Assembly (NCBI GenBank): GCA_002068775.1
Contig: MWAX01000109.1
Coordinates: 1 to 9,805, forward strand
DNA: 9,805 nucleotides
Direction: 5' to 3'
Origin: Actinobacteria bacterium ADurb.Bin346
Lineage (GTDB): Bacteria > Actinomycetota > Humimicrobiia > Humimicrobiales > Humimicrobiaceae
Part shown: positions 1-6,425 of the stretch, in pieces
How the letters are laid out: the number at the start of each line of letters is the position of its first letter
Position numbering within the stretch: the first letter of the stretch is position 1
The notes under the pieces: model-generated
Told to the model about the DNA's origin: nothing
Databases searched by the model: none
Seen by the model: the letters and a program-made list of their open reading frames with translations, nothing else
Position numbers and translations under genes: made by a program

Positions 1-17
1 TGAATGTCCGGGAAAAA

Positions 18-884
18 ATGAGAAAAATAAAGACAGTGCTTATAAAAAAAGCAGTAAAAAAACTGCTGATTGATGCAAGCTTTTCACTTCCTCAAGACAT
101 CATAGATGCCATTAAAAAGGCAAAGGAAAGCGAAGAAAGTGAAATGGCATCAATGGTGCTGCAGATGATTTTGGAAAATGCCTTAATAGCAAAAAAAGAA
201 AAGCTTCCGCTTTGCCAGGACTGTGGAAATACTTATATTGATTTAGAGATCGGCCCTGACGTGTGCCTTGACACAGGCGGAGACAATAATGAGCAGGAAT
301 TTTTGGTCAGTGCAATAAATGAAACAGTGGCAGAAGTTTACAAAGATTACTACCTCCGCACATCAATAGTATCTGATCCTCTTTTTGACAGGCTAAATAC
401 AGGCAATAATACACCTGCAATTATAAGCTGCTGCCACAGCAGGGTGCCGGGACTCAAAATTTCTGTTTTTATAAAAGGCGGCGGCAGTGAAAACTGCTCG
501 TGGCTTTTTATGTTAAATCCCGGAGCAGGTAAAGATTTAATAAAAAACAAAGTAATAGAACTTATAAAAGAAAATGCCACCAAGGCATGCCCTCCGGTAA
601 TAATCGGCATTGGAATAGGCAAGGGTGCCGCTGGAGCTGTTGTGCTTGCAAAAAAGGCAGCTTTCAGGCCGCTTGATGTGCCAAATCCAGATATGCGCTA
701 CAGGCTGCTTGAAGAGGAAATACTAAAGGAGTCAAACCTTACAGGGATCGGCCCGCAGGGGCTTGGAGGAAGGACAACGGCAATTGGATGCAGCATAGAA
801 TTTGCCCCCTGCCACATGGCGACACTTCCGGTAGCAGTATTTTTAGGTTGCCATTCAACCAGGCGCGCCTCAACCGCTCTATGA
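18..884 (+). CDS. Class I fumarate hydratase (or L-tartrate dehydratase), alpha subunit
   Basis: This is the iron-sulphur subunit of a two-subunit class I hydro-lyase, which in the cytoplasm most likely interconverts fumarate and malate (TCA cycle or its reductive branch). The 288 residues are the normal length for a separate alpha subunit. The three expected [4Fe-4S] ligands are visible: C66 in LCQDCG, C191 in CPPVIIG and C278 near the C-terminus in GCHSTRR. The substrate-loop motif KGGGSEN is at 153-159 and GPQGLGGRTTAIG at 245-257. The usual GIGIGG after the second cysteine reads GIGIGKG here, a small deviation. The ATG at 18 fits the family N-terminus (MR-I...). The frame is open back to base 3, so an earlier start outside the window cannot be formally excluded, and no clear Shine-Dalgarno is seen. 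Fumarase and L-tartrate dehydratase cannot be separated by eye. Its partner beta subunit is at 4227-4796 on the other strand. Confidence 0.93.
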   Translation: MRKIKTVLIKKAVKKLLIDASFSLPQDIIDAIKKAKESEESEMASMVLQMILENALIAKKEKLPLCQDCGNTYIDLEIGPDVCLDTGGDNNEQEFLVSAINETVAEVYKDYYLRTSIVSDPLFDRLNTGNNTPAIISCCHSRVPGLKISVFIKGGGSENCSWLFMLNPGAGKDLIKNKVIELIKENATKACPPVIIGIGIGKGAAGAVVLAKKAAFRPLDVPNPDMRYRLLEEEILKESNLTGIGPQGLGGRTTAIGCSIEFAPCHMATLPVAVFLGCHSTRRASTAL

Positions 885-888
885 TTTA

Positions 889-930
889 AAAAGCTTATTA
901 AAAATAGCATTTTTTAGCTTGAATTTGGGT
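889..930 (+). terminator. Possible AT-rich hairpin after the fumarase alpha gene
   Basis: Just after the alpha-subunit stop codon, AAGCT (891-895) can pair with AGCTT (916-920), and AAAAAT (900-905) with ATTTTT (909-914) around an AGC loop. The internal T-run lies inside the stem rather than after it. This is therefore at best a weak intrinsic terminator. The rest of the gap to the next gene (about 931-975) shows nothing recognisable. Confidence 0.3.
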
Positions 931-975
931 TACTGTGTGGCAAGATGAGAAAGTGCTGTTAACCTTAGTTTATAC

Positions 976-1011
976 TTGATGATTATATCCAATTAGCGTA
1001 TACTACACTGT
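976..1011 (+). promoter_or_regulatory. Sigma70-type promoter for the ATPase gene, apparently leaderless
   Basis: A -35 box TTGATG (976-981, 4 of 6 matches to TTGACA) and a -10 box TATACT (999-1004, 5 of 6 matches to TATAAT) are separated by exactly 17 bp. Transcription would be expected to begin about 7 bases after the -10 box, at 1011-1012. That is the A of the ATG start codon or the base before it. No Shine-Dalgarno precedes this ATG, which agrees with a leaderless message. The boxes are seen directly; the transcription start is inferred. Confidence 0.6.
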
Positions 1012-2379
1012 ATGGAAACCACAGTTCTGGAAAAATTAATAATTGATTGGAACCCTCACTTCGAGGATATCAGGCATGGCGCCTGGAAGGGAACAATACC
1101 CAGAGAGAAGTATTTAAAAACACTAAAAGAACTTATAAATATACGACACACAGTGATTCTTACGGGAGTCAGGCGAGCCGGCAAATCAGTGATCATGCAA
1201 CAGTTAGCCGGATGGCTCATAGAGGAGCAAAAAGTCCCGCCTAAAAATGTTGTTTATCTATTTTTGGAAGACATACAAGTAAGCCAATATCTAAATCTCG
1301 GAGCTGATCTTCTGGAAATGCTTTATACTTATTATCTTGAACGCTATAATCCCGAGGGCAGGATTTATCTTTTTCTTGATGAAATACAGGGCATCAGAGA
1401 CTTTAACCGCTGGATAGCCAGCCGGTATGAACGGAAGGAAAATATAAAGTTTTTCCTTTCCGGTTCCAGGAAATCGCTCATAGAAGCGGAAAGCGCAGAA
1501 GTTTTAACTGGGCGCAATGTCCAGATAGATGTTTATCCATTTAACTTTTATGAATACCTGCTGGTTAAAAATATAGAAGTGAAGGGAGAGGCAACAGCGC
1601 AGTCTATATGGGACTTAAATTCCAGCCGCCAAATACCCATTCTCCATCATCTTGGCAATTACTTATATGAGGGCGGATATCCTGAGATAGTCCTTGCTGA
1701 AACCGAAATGGAAAAAAGAGCCATCGCCTCTGCATATTACCGTGATAGTGTCAGCCGTGATGTACTTATACCCAACTATCTTAGAAATGCCAGGGATGTT
1801 GAAGTTTTGGGACTGCAAATACTTTCTGATTTTGCCAAAACCCATACTTTTAGCAGTTTAAGTAAACCTAATAAATTATCTGTAGACACCGTTAAAAATT
1901 ACCTGAAATATTTTGAACAAGCATACATGTTTTTCGAAAGTACATATTTTTCCTATAAAACCAAAGAAACCCAGGATATTCAGAGACCTAGAAAAATTTA
2001 TGCTGTTGATAATGGACTGCGTAATTTTAATACAGCCCAACTTAGGCCGGATTTAGGCCAGTGCGCCGAAAACGCAGCTTTTATAGAGCTTAAAAAGAAC
2101 AATGCGGCTATATATTATTGGAAGGGTAAACGGGAATTAGATTTTGTAGTTTTAAACCCTGGTTTATCTTTATATAACGTTTCATATACAGATCATCTGC
2201 ATGACAGGGAAATAGAGGGTATGGTTGAAGGTTTAAAGGAATTCAAATTAAGCAGTGGAACCATACTCACCAGAAATTATTTTACCAGGAAAGAAATTGA
2301 AGGAAAAACTATAGAATTTATACCATTATGGGTCTGGTTAATCCTGAATGGAAGAGTATTTTTTAAGGAAAAATTATAA
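1012..2379 (+). CDS. AAA+ ATPase, AAA_14/DUF4143 family
   Basis: A 455-residue protein with the typical layout of this widespread family of uncertain function. The N-terminal P-loop ATPase (about 40-185) has Walker A GVRRAGKS at 52-59 and Walker B YLFLDEIQ at 119-126, followed by the sensor-like stretch FFLSGSRKSLIEAES at 147-161 and the family motif TGRNVQIDVYPFNFYEYL at 166-183. The DUF4143 region (about 220-400) has GGYPEIVL, the YYRDSVSRDV segment and a C-terminal YYWKGKRELDFVV (368-380). That last stretch resembles the core of a PD-(D/E)XK-like nuclease fold. The family is common, often present as lone genes with patchy distribution, and its role is not established. The ATG at 1012 has no ribosome-binding site but sits right at the predicted transcription start. 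It stands alone, followed by an antitoxin relic and then a convergent gene. The ORF is intact. Confidence 0.93.
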   Translation: METTVLEKLIIDWNPHFEDIRHGAWKGTIPREKYLKTLKELINIRHTVILTGVRRAGKSVIMQQLAGWLIEEQKVPPKNVVYLFLEDIQVSQYLNLGADLLEMLYTYYLERYNPEGRIYLFLDEIQGIRDFNRWIASRYERKENIKFFLSGSRKSLIEAESAEVLTGRNVQIDVYPFNFYEYLLVKNIEVKGEATAQSIWDLNSSRQIPILHHLGNYLYEGGYPEIVLAETEMEKRAIASAYYRDSVSRDVLIPNYLRNARDVEVLGLQILSDFAKTHTFSSLSKPNKLSVDTVKNYLKYFEQAYMFFESTYFSYKTKETQDIQRPRKIYAVDNGLRNFNTAQLRPDLGQCAENAAFIELKKNNAAIYYWKGKRELDFVVLNPGLSLYNVSYTDHLHDREIEGMVEGLKEFKLSSGTILTRNYFTRKEIEGKTIEFIPLWVWLILNGRVFFKEKL

Positions 2380-2398
2380 GAGCCTGGCTCACACAAAG

Positions 2399-2623
2399 GG
2401 TGATCTTAAAATTGTTAAAGACTTTATCCCCTGGCCTGATCAGCTGGCTCTAAAAGAAGCCTGACACCTTACATAATCAAGAAATTGTAGTGCCCGCGCT
2501 GAGCCTGTTTTGTGCTCAATTTTATCAAAAAGCGCGGAAGTCAGTAAACAGAAGACTTCTTGCCAGAAGATGATAGGAGAGGTAGTGGACCGGTATGTTT
2601 CACATAATCAAAAGGGGGCATAG
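2399..2623 (+). pseudogene. Decayed CopG/ribbon-helix-helix-type antitoxin gene
   Basis: Read in the frame beginning at 2399, the translation starts GDLKIVKDFIPWPDQLALKE and then meets stops at 2462 (TGA) and 2474 (TAA). The same frame resumes with KTSCQKMIGEVVDRYVSHNQ at about 2552-2611 and ends at TAG 2621. I recognise both ends from small CopG-like antitoxins, which carry an N-terminal KDFLPxPEELVLKE-type motif and a C-terminal HHTxYQKMIRxxxDxYV-type motif. The middle part (KVTISLSK, FFKxEA) is scrambled. A possible trace of FFKKEA, NFIKKRG, is in another frame at 2518-2538, which suggests compensating indels. No initiator region or toxin partner is visible. The identification rests on remembered family motifs, so it is moderately sure. 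It begins 20 bp after the ATPase stop. Confidence 0.5.
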
Positions 2624-2627
2624 CCGG

Positions 2628-2646
2628 GCACTATACAAATCAGTGC
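2628..2646. terminator. Possible short hairpin between convergent genes
   Basis: GCACT (2628-2632) can pair with AGTGC (2642-2646) across a 9-base loop, followed on the + strand by a T-rich stretch (2652-2660). It sits where the + strand ATPase/relic and the - strand amidohydrolase transcripts meet. A stem of 5 bp without a clean T-run makes this weak. Confidence 0.2.
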
Positions 2647-2655
2647 TGTGCTTAT

Positions 2656-3960
2656 TTATTTTACCGTATATACTGCAGCAGGATTTGAGTACAGGATTTT
2701 TTCTGCAAGTTTTACTGCATCTTCAAAACTGAAATAGCCCTCTGACACTTTCCTGTAAAGCAGTCCGGAGATTATTTCTTTGGCTTTTTTTATGCTTCCG
2801 TATGTGCATTCAACAATAAAATTGTCGCCTCCAAAGGCAAATATCTTATTTGAAGGTATGGTCTCAATTGCAAGGTTTAATATATCCCTGTAGAGGTCAA
2901 AAGATACCTGCTGTATCCAGCAGAAATCAAAATACACATTGGCAAATTGCTTGGCTATTGTAATTAGTTCCTGTGAATAGGGAAATCCTGCATGGAAAAT
3001 ATCAAACCTGCAATTCCTGTACTTTAAGAACAAATTATTTAAAAAACACGGGTTTGTATTTGACACGTCACCCCTGTTTCCATTTAAGAGGCCGGTGTGA
3101 ATCTGTACTGGCCACTCTCTGGCAATTGCTTTCTGGATTATATAATGTACAAGAAAATCCTGAAGAGGTTTCAGCTCATCTTTTGACAAAAAGTCAACTC
3201 TTTCAAAAAATCCGTAATCCTTAAGCTTAAATATTCTTGAAAAAACTATTTCGGCGTCATAAAGACTCGTCTCTTCAAAATTTATTGTCCTGAAATAAGC
3301 AATGACAATCTTTAAGACTTTATAACCCGTATCTGCACTTTCTTCAAATACCCTGTCAATCAGTGAAAGGTAATCTTTTAAGCTGTAAATACTTACACTG
3401 TATTTCTGTTCAAGCCTGAAGATATCCTCCATGCAGCATATACAGATAATATCCTCAAAATTTTTTACAGCCACCATATCCTTCCTTGCTTGGGGCTCCT
3501 GATTATTAATTCCCGGCATATTCTCTATAAAATTAAGCATGTGCCTGATGTTTGATTTTTCATTTAAGACTTTATCGTACCAGTTGATTTTTTTGGTATC
3601 TTCAAGCTTTTTTGAAAGTTCAATATAAGTATTTTCATTTAATTCTTCTATGCCGAAAAGGTCCTTTATTGACTCAAGAACGATTTTTGTATAAGAAGTG
3701 TTTTTTACATTTTCAAAATGAGGGAAAAATATTTCCCATCTTTTGCTGATATCTATCGACTGGTCAAAGAGCCTGTTATAATCACTTTCAGTCATACCCG
3801 ATGAGCCAAGGTCTGAGGCGACGTAGTGACTGAACAGATAGAAGACATCCAGGCTGTTTTGTCTTCTTTCCTCTTCGTGCATCAGATGTTCATGGGTATC
3901 AAAAACAGGCATGGGTGATACAGACTCGCTTATTTGGTTGAATAATTTTTCATCACGCAT
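2656..3960 (-). CDS. Metal-dependent amidohydrolase, uronate-isomerase-like
   Basis: A 434-residue TIM-barrel protein of the amidohydrolase superfamily, probably cytoplasmic (no signal peptide). Metal-ligand positions are recognisable: the strand-1 motif DTHEH (H23, H25), QIHTG (H288), FDIFHAGFP (H323) and FAFGGDN (D379). K214 or K217 is a candidate for the strand-4 residue. The segment NPCFLNNLFLKYRNCRFDIFH and the later SNKIFAFGGD resemble the uronate-isomerase-like branch of Amidohydro_2 proteins. Such proteins often sit in sugar-catabolic loci, but none is visible here, so the substrate is unknown. The ATG at 3960 is supported by an AAAGG ribosome-binding site (complement of 3968-3972) 7 bases upstream. 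It lies downstream of fumarase beta on the same strand across a 266-bp gap, so it probably has its own promoter. Confidence 0.85.
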   Translation of the reverse strand: MRDEKLFNQISESVSPMPVFDTHEHLMHEEERRQNSLDVFYLFSHYVASDLGSSGMTESDYNRLFDQSIDISKRWEIFFPHFENVKNTSYTKIVLESIKDLFGIEELNENTYIELSKKLEDTKKINWYDKVLNEKSNIRHMLNFIENMPGINNQEPQARKDMVAVKNFEDIICICCMEDIFRLEQKYSVSIYSLKDYLSLIDRVFEESADTGYKVLKIVIAYFRTINFEETSLYDAEIVFSRIFKLKDYGFFERVDFLSKDELKPLQDFLVHYIIQKAIAREWPVQIHTGLLNGNRGDVSNTNPCFLNNLFLKYRNCRFDIFHAGFPYSQELITIAKQFANVYFDFCWIQQVSFDLYRDILNLAIETIPSNKIFAFGGDNFIVECTYGSIKKAKEIISGLLYRKVSEGYFSFEDAVKLAEKILYSNPAAVYTVK

Positions 3961-4226
3961 CGGTTTGCCTTTCTTTTTAAAAAAATAATATTTGTCAGTA
4001 TATTATAAGACTTTTACTGGAAGATTTTATTAAAAATAATTCCCATTAATATCAGTCGCATAATAGTATTCCGGAGAGTATGTAAAATCTCAGTCATTTC
4101 AGTATGCATCATCTCATATACTTTTTAAATAAAGCAAAGGCAGGATAAAAAATATTCTTGGGGAGATGCGTTGTTGAGAGCTGCTCCCGAGCTTATTAAG
4201 ATTATTTCCTTACCATAAGAAGTAGT
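3961..4226 (-). promoter_or_regulatory. Intergenic region with candidate amidohydrolase promoters
   Basis: This AT-rich gap carries two weak promoter candidates reading into the amidohydrolase. One is a perfect -10 TATAAT (complement of 4002-4007) without a good -35 box, giving a leader of about 35 bases. The other is TTTACA (complement of 4081-4086) with TATTAT (complement of 4060-4065), but with a short 15-bp spacer. Near the beta-subunit stop, GGGAG (4161-4165) and CTCCC (4184-4188) can form a hairpin. On the - strand this would be followed after 8 bases by a T-run (complement of 4147-4152), a poor but possible terminator for the fumarase beta transcript. No small ORF or RNA gene was recognised. 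Confidence 0.35.
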
Positions 4227-4796
4227 TCATCTTGTGAAAATATCGCCACCATGGCTGTCATAAGCCACTATTAAAGGGAAGTCCTTGACCTCGAGCCTGT
4301 AAATAGCTTCAGGCCCAAGGTACCGATAGGCAACAACCTCTATCTTTTTAACTTTTCTCGAAAGATATGCAGCAACTCCTCCAACAGCAACAAAATAAAC
4401 TGCTCCATACTGCCGGAACAATTTTTTTGCGTTTTCACTCCTTTTACCTTTGCCGATTGCTGCCTTAAGTCCCGCTTTAAGCAATGGCTCTGTCATATCA
4501 TCCATCCTGGCGGAAGTTGTCGGCCCTATGCTGCCGCATGGTTTTCCCGGAGGAGCCGGCGACGGACCAAGGTAAAATATTGCCTGATTTTTAATATCTA
4601 CCGGCAGCCCGAGGCCCCAGCCGATTGCTTCCAAAAGCTTTTTATGCGCAGCATCTCTTGCAGAAAATATGGTACCGCTCAGGTGCACAATGTCACCGGC
4701 CTTTAGACATTTCAAATCATCGCCATTGAAAGGCGCAGTAATTCTTAAAGGCTCAGCAATACTTAAAGGAGCAGCAGTTTTTTTTGGCTTATTCAT
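4227..4796 (-). CDS. Class I fumarate hydratase (or L-tartrate dehydratase), beta subunit
   Basis: This is the swivelling C-terminal-type subunit of the two-subunit class I hydro-lyase, partner of the alpha subunit at 18-884. The 189 residues carry the family landmarks in order: LKAGDIVHLSGTIFSARDAAH (31-51), FYLGPSPAPPGKPCGSIGP (74-92), TTSARMD (93-99), the GKGKRS motif (115-120), YFVAVGGVAAYLS (134-146) and the C-terminal LGPEAIYRLEVKDFPLIVA (160-178) followed by YDSHGGDIF. Family N-termini usually begin close to the equivalent of residue 17 (LRITAPF), so about 16 residues are an extension. No internal ATG is available, so the start at 4796 stands, although no strong ribosome-binding site is seen. 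It lies 48 bp behind the lipoprotein gene and may share its transcript. It is not beside its alpha partner, which is unusual. Confidence 0.93.
   Translation of the reverse strand: MNKPKKTAAPLSIAEPLRITAPFNGDDLKCLKAGDIVHLSGTIFSARDAAHKKLLEAIGWGLGLPVDIKNQAIFYLGPSPAPPGKPCGSIGPTTSARMDDMTEPLLKAGLKAAIGKGKRSENAKKLFRQYGAVYFVAVGGVAAYLSRKVKKIEVVAYRYLGPEAIYRLEVKDFPLIVAYDSHGGDIFTR
4734..4769 (-). repeat. Tandem 18-bp direct repeat in the 5' end of the fumarase beta gene
   Basis: Two adjacent 18-bp units (4734-4751 and 4752-4769) match at 15 of 18 positions and encode PLSIAE and PLRITA (residues 10-15 and 16-21). A third, more diverged partial unit may lie just upstream in the coding direction. The repeat falls exactly in the stretch that extends beyond the usual family N-terminus, so it looks like a local duplication. 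Confidence 0.6.
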
Positions 4797-4844
4797 TAAA
4801 ATTTATGAAGTAAAAAATTTTTATCCTCTGGTTTTTTATAACAC

Positions 4845-5753
4845 TTATTCTTTATCCCTGTCATCAAGAGGAGTGAAATATTTGTCCCTCTTGAAATAAT
4901 TATCGTATGAATAATACGGTTTTCTGGATTTTGTCACCCTTCTTCGTCTTCTGCTGAAAAGAAGCACAAACAGCAGAAATATAATAAAAATGCCAATAAG
5001 GCCAAGCACGACGACCAGGATATAAGAAAGATATTTTATACGCTTGCCTTCTATAAATACTTCTTTCTGCTGGCCAAACTCAAGATTCCAGATAGCAATA
5101 TTCCCATCGCCTGTAAGGTCCGCATTGCTCTTTGTGATTTTAACCGGAAACTTGACCTGATAGGTGATTTTTAAAAGCTCAGGATCTGCATTGAAGAGAC
5201 CTGAAATCCTTGTGAGGTCGCCTGTATTCCCCTGGGCTTCAATAAGGGCATCATCTATCTTCATGTCTATATAATCTTTGAAGAAATAATTACTGTAGAA
5301 AAAATAATTTTCCGTTTCCATTTTTGCGTAGAAAAGCTTTGGCGGAGTTTCCGCGAAATTGTCTATGGAAATATGCTGCAGAAAATTGACATCATCAAAT
5401 TCCTGTGCTGATTTAAAATGTGTATAACCTTCTTTATCATAAGTCTCCACTTTTCCTTTTGGAAGAGAGCTCAGTATTTTGTCATTTAAAGATTCATTCC
5501 CTGAAAGGATCACTTCACCTTTTTTTAGATACTGTGTCTTGACAGCAATGTCCACGGCTCGCGTCCCTGAATAATCAGCTTTGATCTGCGTGTAAATGTC
5601 AAAAACTGTTTCATCGCATGAAGTGGTGAAAAAGATAATTACTGCAAAAGTCAAAGATATAAGCAGGAATTTTAATAATTTGTATTTAAAGGTTTTTGAA
5701 ACTGCCATTGCACTAATTGTATTTTCTTTCAATTTTAACAAATATGCATTCAT
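4845..5753 (-). CDS. Membrane-anchored lipoprotein, LppM/DUF3153-like
   Basis: Predicted 302-residue envelope protein. A basic, hydrophobic leader (LLKFLLISLTFAVIIFF, about 26-42) ends in TTSC, so C46 is the likely lipidated cysteine, although the -3 position is T rather than L/V/I. An extracytoplasmic domain (about 50-240) follows, with the beta-rich pattern of LppM/DUF3153 proteins, including the near-C-terminal GDGNIAIWNLEFGQQ. Then come one transmembrane helix (about 242-266) and a basic tail starting RRRRR at 268-272, which places the tail in the cytoplasm. The family match is by pattern only and its function is unclear. M16 (start at 5708) would give a more usual signal-peptide length than M1, and neither start has a Shine-Dalgarno. 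The gene precedes fumarase beta by 48 bp and diverges from tmk. Confidence 0.75.
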   Translation of the reverse strand: MNAYLLKLKENTISAMAVSKTFKYKLLKFLLISLTFAVIIFFTTSCDETVFDIYTQIKADYSGTRAVDIAVKTQYLKKGEVILSGNESLNDKILSSLPKGKVETYDKEGYTHFKSAQEFDDVNFLQHISIDNFAETPPKLFYAKMETENYFFYSNYFFKDYIDMKIDDALIEAQGNTGDLTRISGLFNADPELLKITYQVKFPVKITKSNADLTGDGNIAIWNLEFGQQKEVFIEGKRIKYLSYILVVVLGLIGIFIIFLLFVLLFSRRRRRVTKSRKPYYSYDNYFKRDKYFTPLDDRDKE

Positions 5754-5802
5754 GTTAAAATATCTTTATTATTAAATAAAGTCATGTTCTGCGGTAATTT
5801 TG
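5754..5802. promoter_or_regulatory. Short divergent intergenic region with an inverted repeat
   Basis: This gap of about 49 bp must hold the 5' signals of both the lipoprotein gene (-) and tmk (+). It contains a perfect AT-only inverted repeat, TTTATT (5765-5770) and AATAAA (5775-5780), around ATTA. No good pair of -35/-10 boxes was found in either direction, so promoters may overlap the coding ends. An operator role for the repeat is only a possibility. Confidence 0.3.
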
Positions 5803-6423
5803 ATGAAGGGTCTGTTTATAACTTTTGAAGGCATTGACGGGTCAGGCAAAACAACCCAGATTAAACTCCTGGCAGATTTTCTTGTTAAGAAAGGCCACAA
5901 TGTCGTTGTTACAAGAGAGCCCGGCGGTACTCCTATAGGCGACAAGATAAGGGATATACTTCTGGACCCTTCCAACAGAGGCATGTCTGTAAGAGCAGAG
6001 ACTTTGTTATTTGAAGCGTCAAGAGCGGAAATAGTTGATAAAGTGATTCGTCCTGCCCTTGGTGAAGGAAAAGTGGTTATCTGTGACAGGTTTTTTGATT
6101 CGACAATCGCTTATCAGGGAACAGCAAGGGGTCTGGGCGCAGATAAGATCCTGGATTTGAGTCTGTGGGCAACAGACGGGCTTGTGCCGGACATCACATT
6201 TTTGCTTTCAGCAGACAGGTCACTGTGCGGCATCAGGTTAAAAACACGAAAAAAAACACCTGACAGGATAGAATTTGAAGAGGATGGTTTTAAAAAAAAG
6301 CTTCAGGATGGATACATAGAGCTTGCAGGCAGTTTCCCCGGAAGGATAGTTGTTGTAAATGGCGAGCAGGAAATTAAGACTATCTTTGAAATTATAAAAA
6401 ACCGGATAAAAGAGTTATTATAA
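5803..6423 (+). CDS. tmk: Thymidylate kinase
   Basis: Phosphorylates dTMP to dTDP with ATP in the cytoplasm, a required step of dTTP synthesis. Numbering from the ATG at 5803 (206 residues, normal length), the P-loop FEGIDGSGKTTQ is at 8-19, TREPGGTPIGD at 37-47 and the DR motif VICDRFFDSTIAYQG at 92-106. The lid region RLKTRKKTPDRIE is at 145-157. The ATG follows a TTG codon directly (5800), and either could initiate. The ATG gives the family-typical MKGLFITFEGIDG. No clear ribosome-binding site is present. holB begins 2 bp after its stop codon, so the two genes are almost certainly co-transcribed. The tmk-holB-ricT order is a conserved neighbourhood in Gram-positive-type bacteria; the yaaQ and yaaR genes that often lie between tmk and holB are absent here. 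Confidence 0.97.
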   Translation: MKGLFITFEGIDGSGKTTQIKLLADFLVKKGHNVVVTREPGGTPIGDKIRDILLDPSNRGMSVRAETLLFEASRAEIVDKVIRPALGEGKVVICDRFFDSTIAYQGTARGLGADKILDLSLWATDGLVPDITFLLSADRSLCGIRLKTRKKTPDRIEFEEDGFKKKLQDGYIELAGSFPGRIVVVNGEQEIKTIFEIIKNRIKELL

Positions 6424-6425
6424 AT

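Noticed and set aside
350..622. Open frame on the - strand inside the fumarase alpha gene
   Set aside because: It lies entirely antisense to a strongly conserved gene, has no recognisable motif, and has no ribosome-binding site that I could see.
921..966. GGTTA ... TAACC pair as an insertion-sequence end
   Set aside because: It is a five-base pair across a long gap with no matching partner downstream of the ATPase and no target-site duplication.
1012..2660. A complete defence or toxin-antitoxin system around the ATPase
   Set aside because: Only the ATPase is intact. The antitoxin-like sequence is broken, and no toxin, nuclease partner or second defence gene is present in the window.
4060..4130. 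Repeated CAGTATG/GTATG-like words suggesting a regulatory repeat array
   Set aside because: The copies are too short and irregular, with no constant spacing or inverted symmetry.
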